Shown here: positions 36,071 to 45,966 of the stretch, piece after piece | Layout: every line of letters starts with the position of its first letter | How positions within the stretch are numbered: position 1 is the stretch's first letter | NCBI GenBank assembly: GCA_965261795.1 | Contig: OZ253476.1 | Span: forward strand, 2,852,001-2,916,000 | Reading direction: 5' to 3' | Source of the DNA: CBDCFV01 sp965261795 | Lineage (GTDB): Bacteria > Chloroflexota > Dehalococcoidia > Lucifugimonadales > UBA3495 | Length of the DNA: 64,000 nucleotides | The notes under the pieces: generated by a model | Database searches by the model: none | Told to the model about the DNA's origin: nothing | The model's input: the letters and a program-made list of their open reading frames with translations, nothing else | Made by a program: the position numbers and the translations under genes

Positions 36071-37065
36071 CCGAGCAGGAACAGATCAACGCAGGACTGG
36101 TCCTCAATGGACTCGATGGCGCCAACCCGCTGGCCTTCCTGGCAGCCCTGGGGACGCTGCGGGGCCTCACCCTGGCTTGGCCGGAACGCCGGGTCCGCCT
36201 CTCCTGGACACCGCTCGATGCCTGGCGTCCCTGCCTTCACGTTGATGGAGCCACTCCAACTGAAGAGGAGACGCTGGCCGGTCTTGAGCATTTTATGGAG
36301 ATGCGGCCCGGGCATCAGGCCCTGGAAATCGGCGACGATCTCACCATCCCGGCCGATGAGTTCCGCATCCAGGCCCTCAATTCCGCAGGGGCGGCGTCGC
36401 CTGAAGACCGGGCCGGGGCGGATTTCATCGCCGCCTTTGGCTGCGATGCCGTGGCCGACCGGCGGGGGCGCATCCAGGACACCGCGTTGCGCACTCTCAG
36501 CGGAGCCGGCCATCAGCACTTCCTCAGGACCATGCGGGAACTGGCGGAAAGAACTGCCGGGGACAATCTCCGGCGATGCCTGTTTGCTCCCTGGGACCGG
36601 CCGGACACCCTGTACTCCCTGCGCTGGGACCCGGAGGATGACCGCCGGTATGCCCATCGGTGGCGGGACCCCAGCAAGGAGACGGCGGGAACGGAGTGGG
36701 GCGCCAACCGCCTGGCCTTCGAGGCCCTCCCCCTGTTCCCGGTTGCGCCGGCGGACGGTTCGGCAAAAACCACCGGGTTCTCCGGAACCCGGAGCCGCGA
36801 TACTTTCTGGACCTGGCCGGTATGGGAACCCGCGGCGGACCTGGATACGGTGAGATCCCTGCTGGGGTTGCAGAAGCTTCAGGATGACGACCTGGCGAGC
36901 AATGAACCGGCTGCGGGACCGCCCTCCCGAGGACGGCGAATAAGCCGGCCGGAGACCGATTCAATCCACGGTGAACTGGCCGCCATGGGAGTCCGGGAAG
37001 TCTTCAGGTCGCAACGGATAACCATCGGCCAATATCGCGGCTTTACCCCTTCCAGGCCGGTTTAA
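36067..37065 (+). CDS. csb3: Type I-G Csb3 (small Cas8-like, GSU0052 family)
   Basis: 332 residues opening LNGLDGANPLAFLAALGTLRGLTLAWPERRVRLSWT, the pattern shared by Csb3/Csx17 proteins. A later SGAGHQHFLRTMRELAERT block and the arginine-rich end VFRSQRITIGQYRGFTPSRPV follow. Presumed large-subunit substitute that recognises the PAM and recruits Cas3. Overlaps cas3 by 4 bp. Assignment by position plus these motifs. Confidence 0.8.
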   Translation: MTEQEQINAGLVLNGLDGANPLAFLAALGTLRGLTLAWPERRVRLSWTPLDAWRPCLHVDGATPTEEETLAGLEHFMEMRPGHQALEIGDDLTIPADEFRIQALNSAGAASPEDRAGADFIAAFGCDAVADRRGRIQDTALRTLSGAGHQHFLRTMRELAERTAGDNLRRCLFAPWDRPDTLYSLRWDPEDDRRYAHRWRDPSKETAGTEWGANRLAFEALPLFPVAPADGSAKTTGFSGTRSRDTFWTWPVWEPAADLDTVRSLLGLQKLQDDDLASNEPAAGPPSRGRRISRPETDSIHGELAAMGVREVFRSQRITIGQYRGFTPSRPV

Positions 37066-37100
37066 CCTCGGCCAACCAATCAGTGAGAGTGAGGCAGGTG

Positions 37101-38852
37101 ATGATGAATGAATCCCTGAAGACGAAACCAACGCCCACCGGTCAGGAGGCGGAGACGCTCACCGGCACAACTCCGGACCTGGTCCCCGCCCGGATGCTCA
37201 ACGAGTACGCCTATTGCCCCCGTCTGGCCTACCTGGAATGGGTACAGGGCGAGTTCGACGACAGTGTCGATACCATCGAGGGACGCTTCCAGCACCGCCG
37301 GGTGGACCGTCCTTCTGGAGAGTTGCCCTCCCGTACGGCCAGCGAGGCCGCCGACCCCAAGCAGGAAGACGACGCTCCGGAAACCATCCACGCCCGCTCC
37401 GTTCTGCTCTCGGACACAACCCTGGGCGCAATCGCCCGCATTGACCTGATCGAAGGCCAGGGCAGCGTGGTCACCCCGGTGGACTACAAGCATGGCAAAG
37501 CCCCTGATGTTCCCGAGGGGGCCTGGGAGCCGGAACGGGTCCAGGTCTGTGTCCAGGGACTGCTGCTCCGCGCCAACGGCTATACCTGCACCCAGGGAAT
37601 GCTCTACTTCGTGGAGTCCCGCCAGCGGGTGGCTGTCCCACTTGACGACGCCCTCGTCTCCCGGACGCTGGACCTGTTGGCGGGAATTCGCGCTATGGCT
37701 TCCTCGGGCCAAATCCCTCAGCCCCTGGTGGACAGCCCCAAGTGCACGAGGTGCTCCCTGGTCGGCATTTGCCTTCCCGACGAGGTGAACTTTCTCTCCG
37801 CCAAGGGGCAGGCGCTCAAACCGGAGGACGTCCGCCGGATGGCCCCCGCCAGGGACGATGCCATCCCCGTTTACGTCCAGGCCCAGGGCGCGGTGGTCGG
37901 CAAGTCCGGCGACCAGTTGGAGGTTAAACAGAAGGGACAAGTCTTGCAGAAGGTCCGGCTGATGGAGATCTCCCACCTGGCCCTTTTCGGCAACGTCCAG
38001 GTCACCACCCAGGCGGTCCGGGAGTTGTGCGACCGGAACATCCCCATCTGTTACTTCAGCTACGGCGGATGGTTTCGCGGCATAACCAACGGCATGAGCC
38101 ACAAGAACGTGGAACTGCGCTGCCGCCAGTATCTGGGAGCAATGACCCCCGACATGGCTTGGCCCATCGCACGCCAGATGGTCTTCGGAAAGATAAAGAA
38201 CTGCCGCACTATGCTTCGCCGGAATCACCGGGAGCCGCCTTCAGGGGTTCTGGCCGAGTTGGACCGACTGGCGGACCGGGCGCGAACGGCTTCATCCCTG
38301 GATACTCTGCTGGGCATCGAGGGGGCTGCGGCCCGCACCTATTTCTCCGAGTTCCAGGGGATGATCAAGGCCAGGTCCCTGGAGTTCGACTTCCGGGGTC
38401 GAAACCGGCGGCCTCCCCGGGACCCGGTGAACGCGGTCCTCTCCTTCCTGTACGCCATTCTGATCAAACAGGCGATGGTCATGGCCCTTATGGTGGGCTT
38501 TGACCCATACCTGGGCTTCTACCACCAACCCAGGTACGGCAAGCCCGCCCTCGCGCTGGACCTGGTGGAAGAGTTCCGTCCCTTAATTGCCGATTCAGTG
38601 TGTCTGAGCCTCATCAACAACGGAGAACTGGGGCTGGAGCACTTCATTACCCGGGGAGATGCGGCGGGGCTCACCCAGAACGGCCGCCGCAAAGTCATCG
38701 AAGCCTATGAGCGGCGGATGGACACGTTGGTCACTCACCCTCTTTTCGGCTATGCCGTCAGTTACCGCCGCATCCTGGAAATACAGGCCCGATTGTTGTC
38801 CAGGCATCTTCTGGGGGAACTGCCGGCTTATCCGGTATTCAGGACGAGGTAG
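37101..38852 (+). CDS. cas4-cas1: Cas4-Cas1 fusion
   Basis: About 583 residues from ATG 37101. Cas4 half: ARMLNEYAYCPRLAYLEWV (Cys 39), the nuclease TPVDYKHGK, and the Fe-S cysteines KCTRCSLVGIC (about 214-223). The Cas1 half starts near 250: ISHLALFGNVQVTTQAVRELCDRNIPICYFS, catalytic Glu in LLGIEGAAARTYF (about 405), His in LGFYHQPRYGKPALALDL (about 474) and Glu/Asp in LVEEFRPLIADS. Adaptation integrase fused to its PAM-trimming nuclease, typical of I-G. Confidence 0.95.
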   Translation: MMNESLKTKPTPTGQEAETLTGTTPDLVPARMLNEYAYCPRLAYLEWVQGEFDDSVDTIEGRFQHRRVDRPSGELPSRTASEAADPKQEDDAPETIHARSVLLSDTTLGAIARIDLIEGQGSVVTPVDYKHGKAPDVPEGAWEPERVQVCVQGLLLRANGYTCTQGMLYFVESRQRVAVPLDDALVSRTLDLLAGIRAMASSGQIPQPLVDSPKCTRCSLVGICLPDEVNFLSAKGQALKPEDVRRMAPARDDAIPVYVQAQGAVVGKSGDQLEVKQKGQVLQKVRLMEISHLALFGNVQVTTQAVRELCDRNIPICYFSYGGWFRGITNGMSHKNVELRCRQYLGAMTPDMAWPIARQMVFGKIKNCRTMLRRNHREPPSGVLAELDRLADRARTASSLDTLLGIEGAAARTYFSEFQGMIKARSLEFDFRGRNRRPPRDPVNAVLSFLYAILIKQAMVMALMVGFDPYLGFYHQPRYGKPALALDLVEEFRPLIADSVCLSLINNGELGLEHFITRGDAAGLTQNGRRKVIEAYERRMDTLVTHPLFGYAVSYRRILEIQARLLSRHLLGELPAYPVFRTR

Positions 38853-38854
38853 AT

Positions 38855-39145
38855 ATGCGTCACCGATTTCTCGTGTGCTACGATGTCGCCGACCCCAAGC
38901 GGTTGGCTCGGACCTACAGGAAGATGAACGGATTTGGCGAACCGGCGCAATACTCGGTGTTCATCTGTGACCTGTCGCCCAAGGAAAGGGTGTTGCTGGA
39001 GGCGGCCTTGACGGAAATCCTGAATCTGAAGGAGGACCGGGTGTTGATTGTGGACATGGGTCCATCGGAAGGGCGGGGAAGCGAGAGTGTTACAATCTTG
39101 GGGAACGCTCGCGAAATGCCCCGGCGGGCAGTGGTGGTAGTGTGA
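38855..39145 (+). CDS. cas2: Cas2
   Basis: 96 residues with the ferredoxin-like pattern: RHRFLVCYDVADPKRLARTYRKMNGFGEPAQYSVFICDLS, ending RVLIVDMGPSEG. The metal-binding Asp is in YDVAD. Forms the spacer-integration complex with Cas1. Two bases after cas4-cas1, last gene before the leader. Confidence 0.95.
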   Translation: MRHRFLVCYDVADPKRLARTYRKMNGFGEPAQYSVFICDLSPKERVLLEAALTEILNLKEDRVLIVDMGPSEGRGSESVTILGNAREMPRRAVVVV

Positions 39146-39338
39146 TGCCCGCCAGGTCTGAAATCGCCCGGCGAGAGGTCCGGTAGTGAAGTCCTCACCT
39201 TGCACCTCTCGCAAAGGATCCGCCAAGAACGGCATGGTATGAGACGGGCCGGCGCAGGCGGTTGCCGTAAGTGAAGACTAACGCGGCGAAAATCACACAT
39301 ATCAACAGGAGGAAAGCCGAGTTTAGGAGTAAATAGCG
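39146..39338 (+). promoter_or_regulatory. CRISPR leader
   Basis: 193 bp between cas2 and the first repeat. An imperfect stem GAGAGGT...ACCTCTC (about 39174-39209) and an A-rich end AGGAGTAAATAGCG beside repeat 1 are visible. No clear -35/-10 pair. Its side agrees with the perfect repeats here and degenerate ones at the far end. Confidence 0.7.
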
Positions 39339-42300
39339 GTTTCCACCGTCGAAAGGCGGTGGCCCCATTGAAGCTCAACATCTCCCATTCGGCTCCGCTC
39401 GACGTTGCAGCCACTCTGCAGGTTTCCACCGTCGAAAGGCGGTGGCCCCATTGAAGCTCAACATCTCCGCCTACTTCTGGGACACCACCGGCACAAGTTT
39501 CCACCGTCGAAAGGCGGTGGCCCCATTGAAGCGTCCGGTTGGCCGACGATGCAATCGCGCCTGCAGAAGTTTCCACCGTCGAAAGGCGGTGGCCCCATTG
39601 AAGCGTCTCCTTTCGCTCCGTGGAGTCCGATTGGCCCCTGCAGTTTCCACCGTCGAAAGGCGGTGGCCCCATTGAAGCAATTCATCCTTGGCGTCGCTCG
39701 CGTCCTTGTCTGCTGGTTTCCACCGTCGAAAGGCGGTGGCCCCATTGAAGCAGTACAACCAGCACCTCGCGTTGCCCGCGAACTACTTGTTTCCACCGTC
39801 GAAAGGCGGTGGCCCCATTGAAGCGTGCCTTGGTACAGCCAATGCGAGTCGGCTTTGATTGTTTCCACCGTCGAAAGGCGGTGGCCCCATTGAAGCCCAG
39901 ATATAATTGCCTCGCTGGGCAAGTTGTATTCAGGTTTCCACCGTCGAAAGGCGGTGGCCCCATTGAAGCGCGGCATACGTAAGTGAACCGTCACACGCAA
40001 AAGGGGGTTTCCACCGTCGAAAGGCGGTGGCCCCATTGAAGCTTGTCGCCACACGTCGGGCACGTGTATTTTTTGCAGGTTTCCACCGTCGAAAGGCGGT
40101 GGCCCCATTGAAGCTTGAATACCCTCTCACCGTCACAAAACAGGTCGCCAGGTTTCCACCGTCGAAAGGCGGTGGCCCCATTGAAGCCATGAAGGCGCGC
40201 CCGATGAGGCCAAGGGCGGTCTCGTTTCCACCGTCGAAAGGCGGTGGCCCCATTGAAGCAATCCTCCCACTCCCTCATTACCTTGACCAGGTGGGGTTTC
40301 CACCGTCGAAAGGCGGTGGCCCCATTGAAGCTTCTACTGCCGGCCCTGCGCCGATACACGGGAACGAGGTTTCCACCGTCGAAAGGCGGTGGCCCCATTG
40401 AAGCGAGCTTTCCGACGCGCGGGCCACGATGATGTGGCCAGTTTCCACCGTCGAAAGGCGGTGGCCCCATTGAAGCGGGTCTATGCTCCAGCGGTCGGTG
40501 GTGTATTGGGCGGTTTCCACCGTCGAAAGGCGGTGGCCCCATTGAAGCGGTATCGTAGCCCCGGACGGGGCACAGTGCGACGCAGGTTTCCACCGTCGAA
40601 AGGCGGTGGCCCCATTGAAGCCAAGTGGACCTCGTTGCCCATCAGTACCGGTTACTAGTTTCCACCGTCGAAAGGCGGTGGCCCCATTGAAGCTCCGAGA
40701 GCTCCATCCAGTTCATCCAAGCGGCCCTCGGGTTTCCACCGTCGAAAGGCGGTGGCCCCATTGAAGCCAAGACACTGGGTGCAAACTGGCCCCCGCGTGC
40801 CTGGTTTCCACCGTCGAAAGGCGGTGGCCCCATTGAAGCCGCTACCGGGAAATGTCAGTCGGCGGCGGGTTGCCGCGTTTCCACCGTCGAAAGGCGGTGG
40901 CCCCATTGAAGCCGGTCGCGCGGGTTGGCAAGGATGAGCCAGGGACAGGGGAGTTTCCACCGTCGAAAGGCGGTGGCCCCATTGAAGCTTTCTCGGTCGC
41001 ATTTACGTCAACCCTCCAACAAGGGTTTCCACCGTCGAAAGGCGGTGGCCCCATTGAAGCTGTGGAAATAACTGGCATCGGTGACAACGATCCCTCGTTT
41101 CCACCGTCGAAAGGCGGTGGCCCCATTGAAGCTGTTCAAGCTGGAGGCATCCCAACCACCCGCTTGCCAGGTTTCCACCGTCGAAAGGCGGTGGCCCCAT
41201 TGAAGCACCGCCTAATCGTCCTGCATATCCCCGGCCCAGAGAGTTTCCACCGTCGAAAGGCGGTGGCCCCATTGAAGCAGTGACGACGGGCAACAGAAAG
41301 CCGCTAATGTCTGGCAAGTTTCCACCGTCGAAAGGCGGTGGCCCCATTGAAGCTGATCCTCGTGGTCATGCGTAGTCCCTCCTCGTGGGCGTTTCCACCG
41401 TCGAAAGGCGGTGGCCCCATTGAAGCCCTTGGCATTAGTCAAAGACCCGCAGAAGCGCCTAAAGGTTTCCACCGTCGAAAGGCGGTGGCCCCATTGAAGC
41501 TACTGGGTCGTTCACGACACCGACATCAATGACTATGTTTCCACCGTCGAAAGGCGGTGGCCCCATTGAAGCTGGCACTGGCAGCACTGTGTACAAGCGG
41601 GCACAAGAGGTTTCCACCGTCGAAAGGCGGTGGCCCCATTGAAGCTTTGCCGAGCCCCGTCCCCAGCCGGCCCGTTCCCGTAGTTTCCACCGTCGAAAGG
41701 CGGTGGCCCCATTGAAGCGCTCCGATGTCAAGGGCAGGAGTGGATGAGCACCGGCGTTTCCACCGTCGAAAGGCGGTGGCCCCATTGAAGCGTGCTGGGA
41801 GGATTTATCGAGGAGGTGCTGACCGGCAGTTTCCACCGTCGAAAGGCGGTGGCCCCATTGAAGCAGCAGGGACGCCCACGTGCCGGCCGCCGCGGGCGGG
41901 GTTTCCACCGTCGAAAGGCGGTGGCCCCATTGAAGCTTAGCTTGCAATGGCCCGGCACGTATGGCGGGATGGAAGTTTCCACCGTCGAAAGGCGGTGGCC
42001 CCATTGAAGCACTTCTATACATAATGGTCTTATAGTCTGGTACATGGTTTCCACCGTCGAAAGGCGGTGGCCCCATTGAAGCCCGGCTAGTTCGGATGTA
42101 CCCGTATACAGTCATGCGCGTTTCCACCGTCGAAAGGCGGTGGCCCCATTGAAGCGGTCATATCGTCGGGATGGCCGGTGGCTAAGTCCCAGGTTTCCAC
42201 CGTCGAAAGGCGGTGGCCCCATTGAAGCGTCCACGGCCTGTGGCTGGGTTACCTGATGGTCGGGTCGTTTCCACCGTCGAAAGGCGGTGGCCCCATTGAA

Positions 42301-43100
42301 GCAAAGGAGACTGACCATAATGACAGACGCGGATAACCGAGTTTCCACCGTCGAAAGGCGGTGGCCCCATTGAAGCCTGCGGATCGCCAGGGCGATTATC
42401 CAAGGGTAGCCGTTTCCACCGTCGAAAGGCGGTGGCCCCATTGAAGCCCGTCCAATCGCTCCGGCGTCGCCGTCAGCCCGATGCGGTTTCCACCGTCGAA
42501 AGGCGGTGGCCCCATTGAAGCAGCTGTCCACCGTCTGGCGTACCGTCTGGCTACACCAAGTTTCCACCGTCGAAAGGCGGTGGCCCCATTGAAGCGCGCT
42601 CCGCCTCGGTGAGCGCCCAGCAAGAGATATTCTGTTTCCACCGTCGAAAGGCGGTGGCCCCATTGAAGCACGGCGGCTTTGAAGATGCGTAGGATTTCGC
42701 CTGCTAGTTTCCACCGTCGAAAGGCGGTGGCCCCATTGAAGCTTATGCTGCCGAGAGAGCATCCCAGGACGCCCCGGTGGTTTCCACCGTCGAAAGGCGG
42801 TGGCCCCATTGAAGCCTCAACATTGTCAGCAGGCCCGACGACTTCGGGTAGTTTCCACCGTCGAAAGGCGGTGGCCCCATTGAAGCGCCTCTTGATACCA
42901 CGCGCTAAGTGCCAGTCCCTAGCGGTTTCCACCGTCGAAAGGCGGTGGCCCCATTGAAGCACGTGGTTAATGCCGCGCAGCACACTACCGGGCCCTGTTT
43001 CCATCGCTGAAAGGCGGTGGCCCCATTGAAGCACGTGCCAGTCCACGTGCATACCTGCCACGAAGGCTCGTTTCCATCGCTGAAAGGCGGTGGCCCCATT
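39339..43100 (+). CRISPR. Type I-G CRISPR array, 52 repeats and 51 spacers
   Basis: The 36-bp repeat starts GTTTCCACCGTCGAAAGG and ends ATTGAAGC, with a CCACCG/CGGTGG stem. Copies are spaced 71-76 bp, so spacers are mostly 35-40 nt; the leader-end spacer is 47 nt. Repeats 1-50 are identical as far as checked. The last two (42997, 43070) carry CCATCGCTG instead of CCACCGTCG, and the final one is cut after 31 bp. Transcription to the right is inferred from the ATTGAAGC handle and the leader. Confidence 0.98.
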
Positions 43101-43466
43101 TGGATTGACGGTAGTTTTGTAGAGAACGTTGAGGAGACGGCGGACCGGCCGCCTAACGACATCGACGCAGTTACCTTTTTCCATATTCCCGATGGACATA
43201 CCCAAGAAAGCCTGTTACAAGGCTTTCCCGGTCTGTTCGACACTGGACAGGCCAAAGCCAGTTACGGAATTGACGCTTATTTTGTCCCGCTGAATCAAAC
43301 GCCAGTGGAACGTATCATTGAACGTACTGTGTACTGGCACAGCATTTGGTCACATACCCGCGACGGTCTCTGGAAAGGCTACATACAGGTTAGCTTGGAC
43401 AACGCCGATGACGCGGCGGCTAGAGCCGACCTTGAGCAAACAACAGATGAAGAGAGTCAATCGTGA
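43101..43466 (+). pseudogene. 5'-truncated DUF6932-like (WIDGSFVE) protein
   Basis: Coding begins abruptly at the broken last CRISPR repeat: WIDGSFVENVEETADRPPNDIDAVTFFHIP, then GIDAYFVPLNQTPVERIIERTVYWHSIWSHTRDGLWKGYIQVSLD. The G-S...D-x-D order is like minimal nucleotidyltransferases. The N terminus was lost where the array meets the gene. The frame continues upstream into the array only by chance. The stop overlaps the next GTG (GTGA). Confidence 0.55.
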
Positions 43467-43847
43467 ACACGCGCGATTATCGTTTCCTCCTAGCGGAACG
43501 TGCCACTCTGCGCCGGTTGATTGACCAAACCGGCGCAGACGAGGCAATTGTACGGGCCAGTTTCGAACACCGCCTACAGGATGTCGAAACGGAACTTGCG
43601 GCTTATGAGGAACGCTCATCCCGCCTGGGCGATGCCTGCTGAATTCTTCAGTGACAGCGTTGGGGAATTCGCCAAAGCAGTGCACTACATCGGGGCCCGT
43701 CAGCAGCAGGCACCATTGCCGCCGTCTGGAACCGTTCCCTACAGCCGCCCGGAGGCCCTCCGGATGGGCGCGGTGGAAATCACCGGCCGGCGGATGGTGG
43801 AGATCGTCCGTTCGAAGCACAGCCCGGATACCGGCGCCCCCGCGTGA
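43463..43847 (+). pseudogene. Partner of the DUF6932-like gene, probably frameshifted
   Basis: GTG 43463 opens a 59-codon frame (NTRDYRFLLAERATLRRLIDQTGADEAIVRASFEHRLQDVETELAAYEERSSRLGDA), helical and charged, ending at 43642. A different frame continues EFFSDSVGEFAKAVHYIGARQQQAPLPPSG to a stop at 43847. Similar two-part proteins follow DUF6932-type genes. A one-base shift near 43640 is therefore likely, but it could be two unrelated frames. Confidence 0.4.
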
Positions 43848-43851
43848 GAAG

Positions 43852-43895
43852 AGGCAGGGCGGCCCCCATTGTGGGAGGGCCGGGCCGCCCTGCCA
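43852..43895 (+). promoter_or_regulatory. Strong GC-rich hairpin before the next gene
   Basis: 13-bp perfect arms GGCAGGGCGGCCC and its complement enclose a loop with CATTGTGGGAG. An A-run follows, not a T-run, so on this strand it is not a standard terminator. Similar to the hairpin at 18290. The SD AGAGGAGGG of the next gene lies 10 bp on. Confidence 0.4.
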
Positions 43896-43917
43896 AAAAA
43901 GAGAGGAGGGTCCTGCC

Positions 43918-44253
43918 ATGACGGAAGAGAACCCCAAGGCAACCAGCATGATCCGGAAGGACTGCACGGGCTGCGGCCAAGTGTTCCGGGGACTCCCCGA
44001 AGTCCAACTCTGCATCGAGTGCCAGTACAAGCAGACCCCCCGTGGCATGGACATGCGCTGGACTTGGAAACGGGCCGGGCGCGGCAGGTGGAAAATAGCC
44101 GCCTATTGGCCCGATAGGGAACCCCTCCCCAACCCCGGGGATCAGGTGACGGTGCACCGGAAGGACGGCTCATCCTCCACCGTGACCATCCTGGAGGTGG
44201 AGGGACTCCGTTACCTGCCCACGGGCCGGGGGGTGTTGGAGTGCATCGTCTGA
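43918..44253 (+). CDS. Zinc-ribbon protein, hypothetical
   Basis: 111 residues, start supported by GAGGAGGG 7 bp upstream. N-terminal CTGCGQVFRGLPEVQLCIECQ is a CxxC...CxxC zinc ribbon. The C-terminal half is beta-rich (GDQVTVHRKDGSSSTVTILEVEGL), SH3- or KOW-like in character. Possibly a nucleic acid or ribosome-associated factor; no family recognised. Confidence 0.6.
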   Translation: MTEENPKATSMIRKDCTGCGQVFRGLPEVQLCIECQYKQTPRGMDMRWTWKRAGRGRWKIAAYWPDREPLPNPGDQVTVHRKDGSSSTVTILEVEGLRYLPTGRGVLECIV

Positions 44254-44563
44254 CGGCCGGTGAACGAAGCCCGACGCCGGCGGTTTCCTGAGCGCCGCAC
44301 CGGGGGGCCGGGCCGGTGGGAACCGATGAACCCGGCAGACTGAGAGTTCCAGCCGGCGCGGTCGCGGTTCTCTTGGAACAGTCGTAGCGCGCCGGTTGTC
44401 CGCAGACTGGTTGAGATCTACGTGGCATCCGATAAGCATCGGTGAGGCAGCATCGGTGAAGGAGCATTAACAACCAGCAGGAATAGTTGACGCCAAACAA
44501 GACGGCTGTAGGCAGGGGCTGAGGCTTTCTTCCTCAGCGTCTCAACGGCCGTTCACCAAAGGC
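44254..44563. other. Stretch without a gene
   Basis: No protein-like frame. Contains a short direct repeat GCATCGGTGA (about 44437 and 44451) and nothing else I can support. It leads into the recombinase promoter. Confidence 0.4.
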
Positions 44564-44677
44564 TTGACGCAGTTGTTGAACATCCCCTATTGTTGAACGG
44601 GGTTGTTGGACACCCCGGCGAGCGTGGGGAGGGAACTCCTGCGGAGGTGTTCACAAACGCCCGTTTGTTGAACACCA
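44564..44677 (+). promoter_or_regulatory. Promoter and operator repeats of the serine recombinase
   Basis: TTGACG (44564-44569) and TATTGT (44588-44593) with 18-bp spacing form a good promoter. The 9-mer TTGTTGAAC lies at 44573, 44590, 44603 (one change, TTGTTGGAC) and 44665. An inverted form near 44649 makes the imperfect palindrome GGTGTTCACAAA...TTTGTTGAACACC (44647-44675). The first two copies cover the -10 region, so repression by a bound protein is likely. Confidence 0.55.
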
Positions 44678-44710
44678 TCACCGGGAGGACGGCCGGTATA
44701 CCCCGTCCGG

Positions 44711-45424
44711 ATGAACCCCATGAACATGCTTCCAGTCACCTACGGCTACGCCCGCGTCAGCAAGTCCGACGACGATGCCAAGAACCTGGACACGCAGCTG
44801 CGCCTGCTGGCCAACCACGGCATACGCGAGGACCTGATTTTCACCGACGTGGCCAGCGGCCGCACCATGAATCGCCCGGGCTGGCGGGACCTGATGGGCC
44901 GTGTCCAACCCGGCGACACCATCGTCGTCGCGTTCCTGGACCGGTTCAGCCGCAACTTTGAGGAAGGGGTCCGGAGCCAGGCGGAACTGACCGCGCGTGA
45001 CATCGGCATCGTCGCGCTCCGGGAGAACATCGACACCAGCGATGGCAGCGCTGCCGCGAAGTTCTTCCGGCGCTCGATGCTGGCCCAGGGCGCATACCAG
45101 GTGGACTCGGCCAGCGAGCGGATCAAGTTGGGGCTGGACCGGGCCCGGGCTGGCGGGAAGCGAGTCGGCCGCCCCCCGGCGTTGACCCCAGAACAGGTCG
45201 AGCAGTGCCGCCGGATGGCGGATGAAGGGGCCGGACTGCGTCAGATAGCCCGGGTTATGCAGTGCTCACCGGCTACGGTGAAGAAGATTCTTGCGCCGGC
45301 TCCGCCCGAGGTTCCACTGCCAGCTGGACCCGTGGGGTATGAAGGGGCCGGTAGACAAAATTATCCTGGCGATGAGCCCCGAAACCCACCGGCGCATCAG
45401 ACTGACGGGAGAGGAAAGACATGA
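44711..45424 (+). CDS. Serine recombinase (resolvase/invertase family)
   Basis: 237 residues. Catalytic serine in YGYARVSKSDDDAKNLDTQ, then VAFLDRFSRNFEEG (the conserved LDRxxR), and the helical E region. The C-terminal HTH reads LTPEQVEQCRRMADEGAGLRQIARVMQCSPATVKKIL. Small-resolvase architecture with an added Pro-rich tail of about 40 residues. Resolves dimers or moves the element. Its stop overlaps the next ATG (ATGA). Confidence 0.92.
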   Translation: MNPMNMLPVTYGYARVSKSDDDAKNLDTQLRLLANHGIREDLIFTDVASGRTMNRPGWRDLMGRVQPGDTIVVAFLDRFSRNFEEGVRSQAELTARDIGIVALRENIDTSDGSAAAKFFRRSMLAQGAYQVDSASERIKLGLDRARAGGKRVGRPPALTPEQVEQCRRMADEGAGLRQIARVMQCSPATVKKILAPAPPEVPLPAGPVGYEGAGRQNYPGDEPRNPPAHQTDGRGKT

Positions 45425-45926
45425 CCCAGCGCTACGCCAGCAAGACGACGGTGAGCAGCGATAGATCCAAGGCTGAGATCGAAGGCATCCTGCGCCGGTA
45501 TGGTGCGAACCAGTTCATGCAGGGTTGGGAAGCCGGCCTGGGGTGGTGGGCTTTCGGATCAACGGGTTCCAGGTTAGGATGCTGCTGCCGTTGCCCAATC
45601 CGGAGGACTTCCGGCACTACGAGAGAAAGAGCGGCTATTCCACCCGCCAGGTGGAACGGGCGCCCGAGGCCGCGCAGAAGGCCTACGAGCAAGCCGAGCG
45701 GCAGGCATGGCGGGCCCTGCTGCTGGTGATCAAGGCGAAGCTGGAGGCGGTCGAGGCCGGCATTACGAGCATCGAGCAGGAGTTCCTGCCCAACATGGTG
45801 CTGCCCGACAACACCACCGTCGGGGAGAACATGCTGCCCCGGCTCAGGGAAATTGTCGCCAGCGGCCACCTGCCGCCGATGCTTCCAGCGGCCCATCCCA
45901 TAGCCCTGGGGCCGCCAACGCAGTGA
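45421..45926 (+). pseudogene. Phage-type hypothetical protein, frameshifted
   Basis: Begins MTQRYASKTTVSSDRSKAEIEGILRRYGANQFMQGWE in one frame. It continues in another from about 45535: GVVGFRINGFQVRMLLPLPNPEDFRHYERK...RQAWRALLLVIKAKLEAVEAGITSIEQEFLPNMVLPDNTTVGENMLPRLREI. Phage proteins with these two halves in one chain are familiar, so one indel near 45530-45540 has split the gene. It could be real decay or a base-call error. Confidence 0.65.
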
Positions 45927-45966
45927 CGGGCACCAGTCATAGTACCGCCGCGAGCGCATACCACCG

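Noticed and set aside
42448..42485. Self-targeting of the window's own helicase by spacer 43
   Set aside because: The peptide it encodes differs from the helicase motif at 8936-8972 and the nucleotides do not match closely.
39458..42762. Long open frames across the CRISPR array, both strands, with repeated GATAFRRWK, WGHRLSTVE or GPPPFDGG segments
   Set aside because: They are translations of the 36-bp repeat, which has no stop codon in several frames. Not genes.
43852..43895. GC-rich hairpin as a rho-independent terminator
   Set aside because: Followed by an A-run instead of a T-run on the plus strand. On the minus strand there is no gene for it to terminate.
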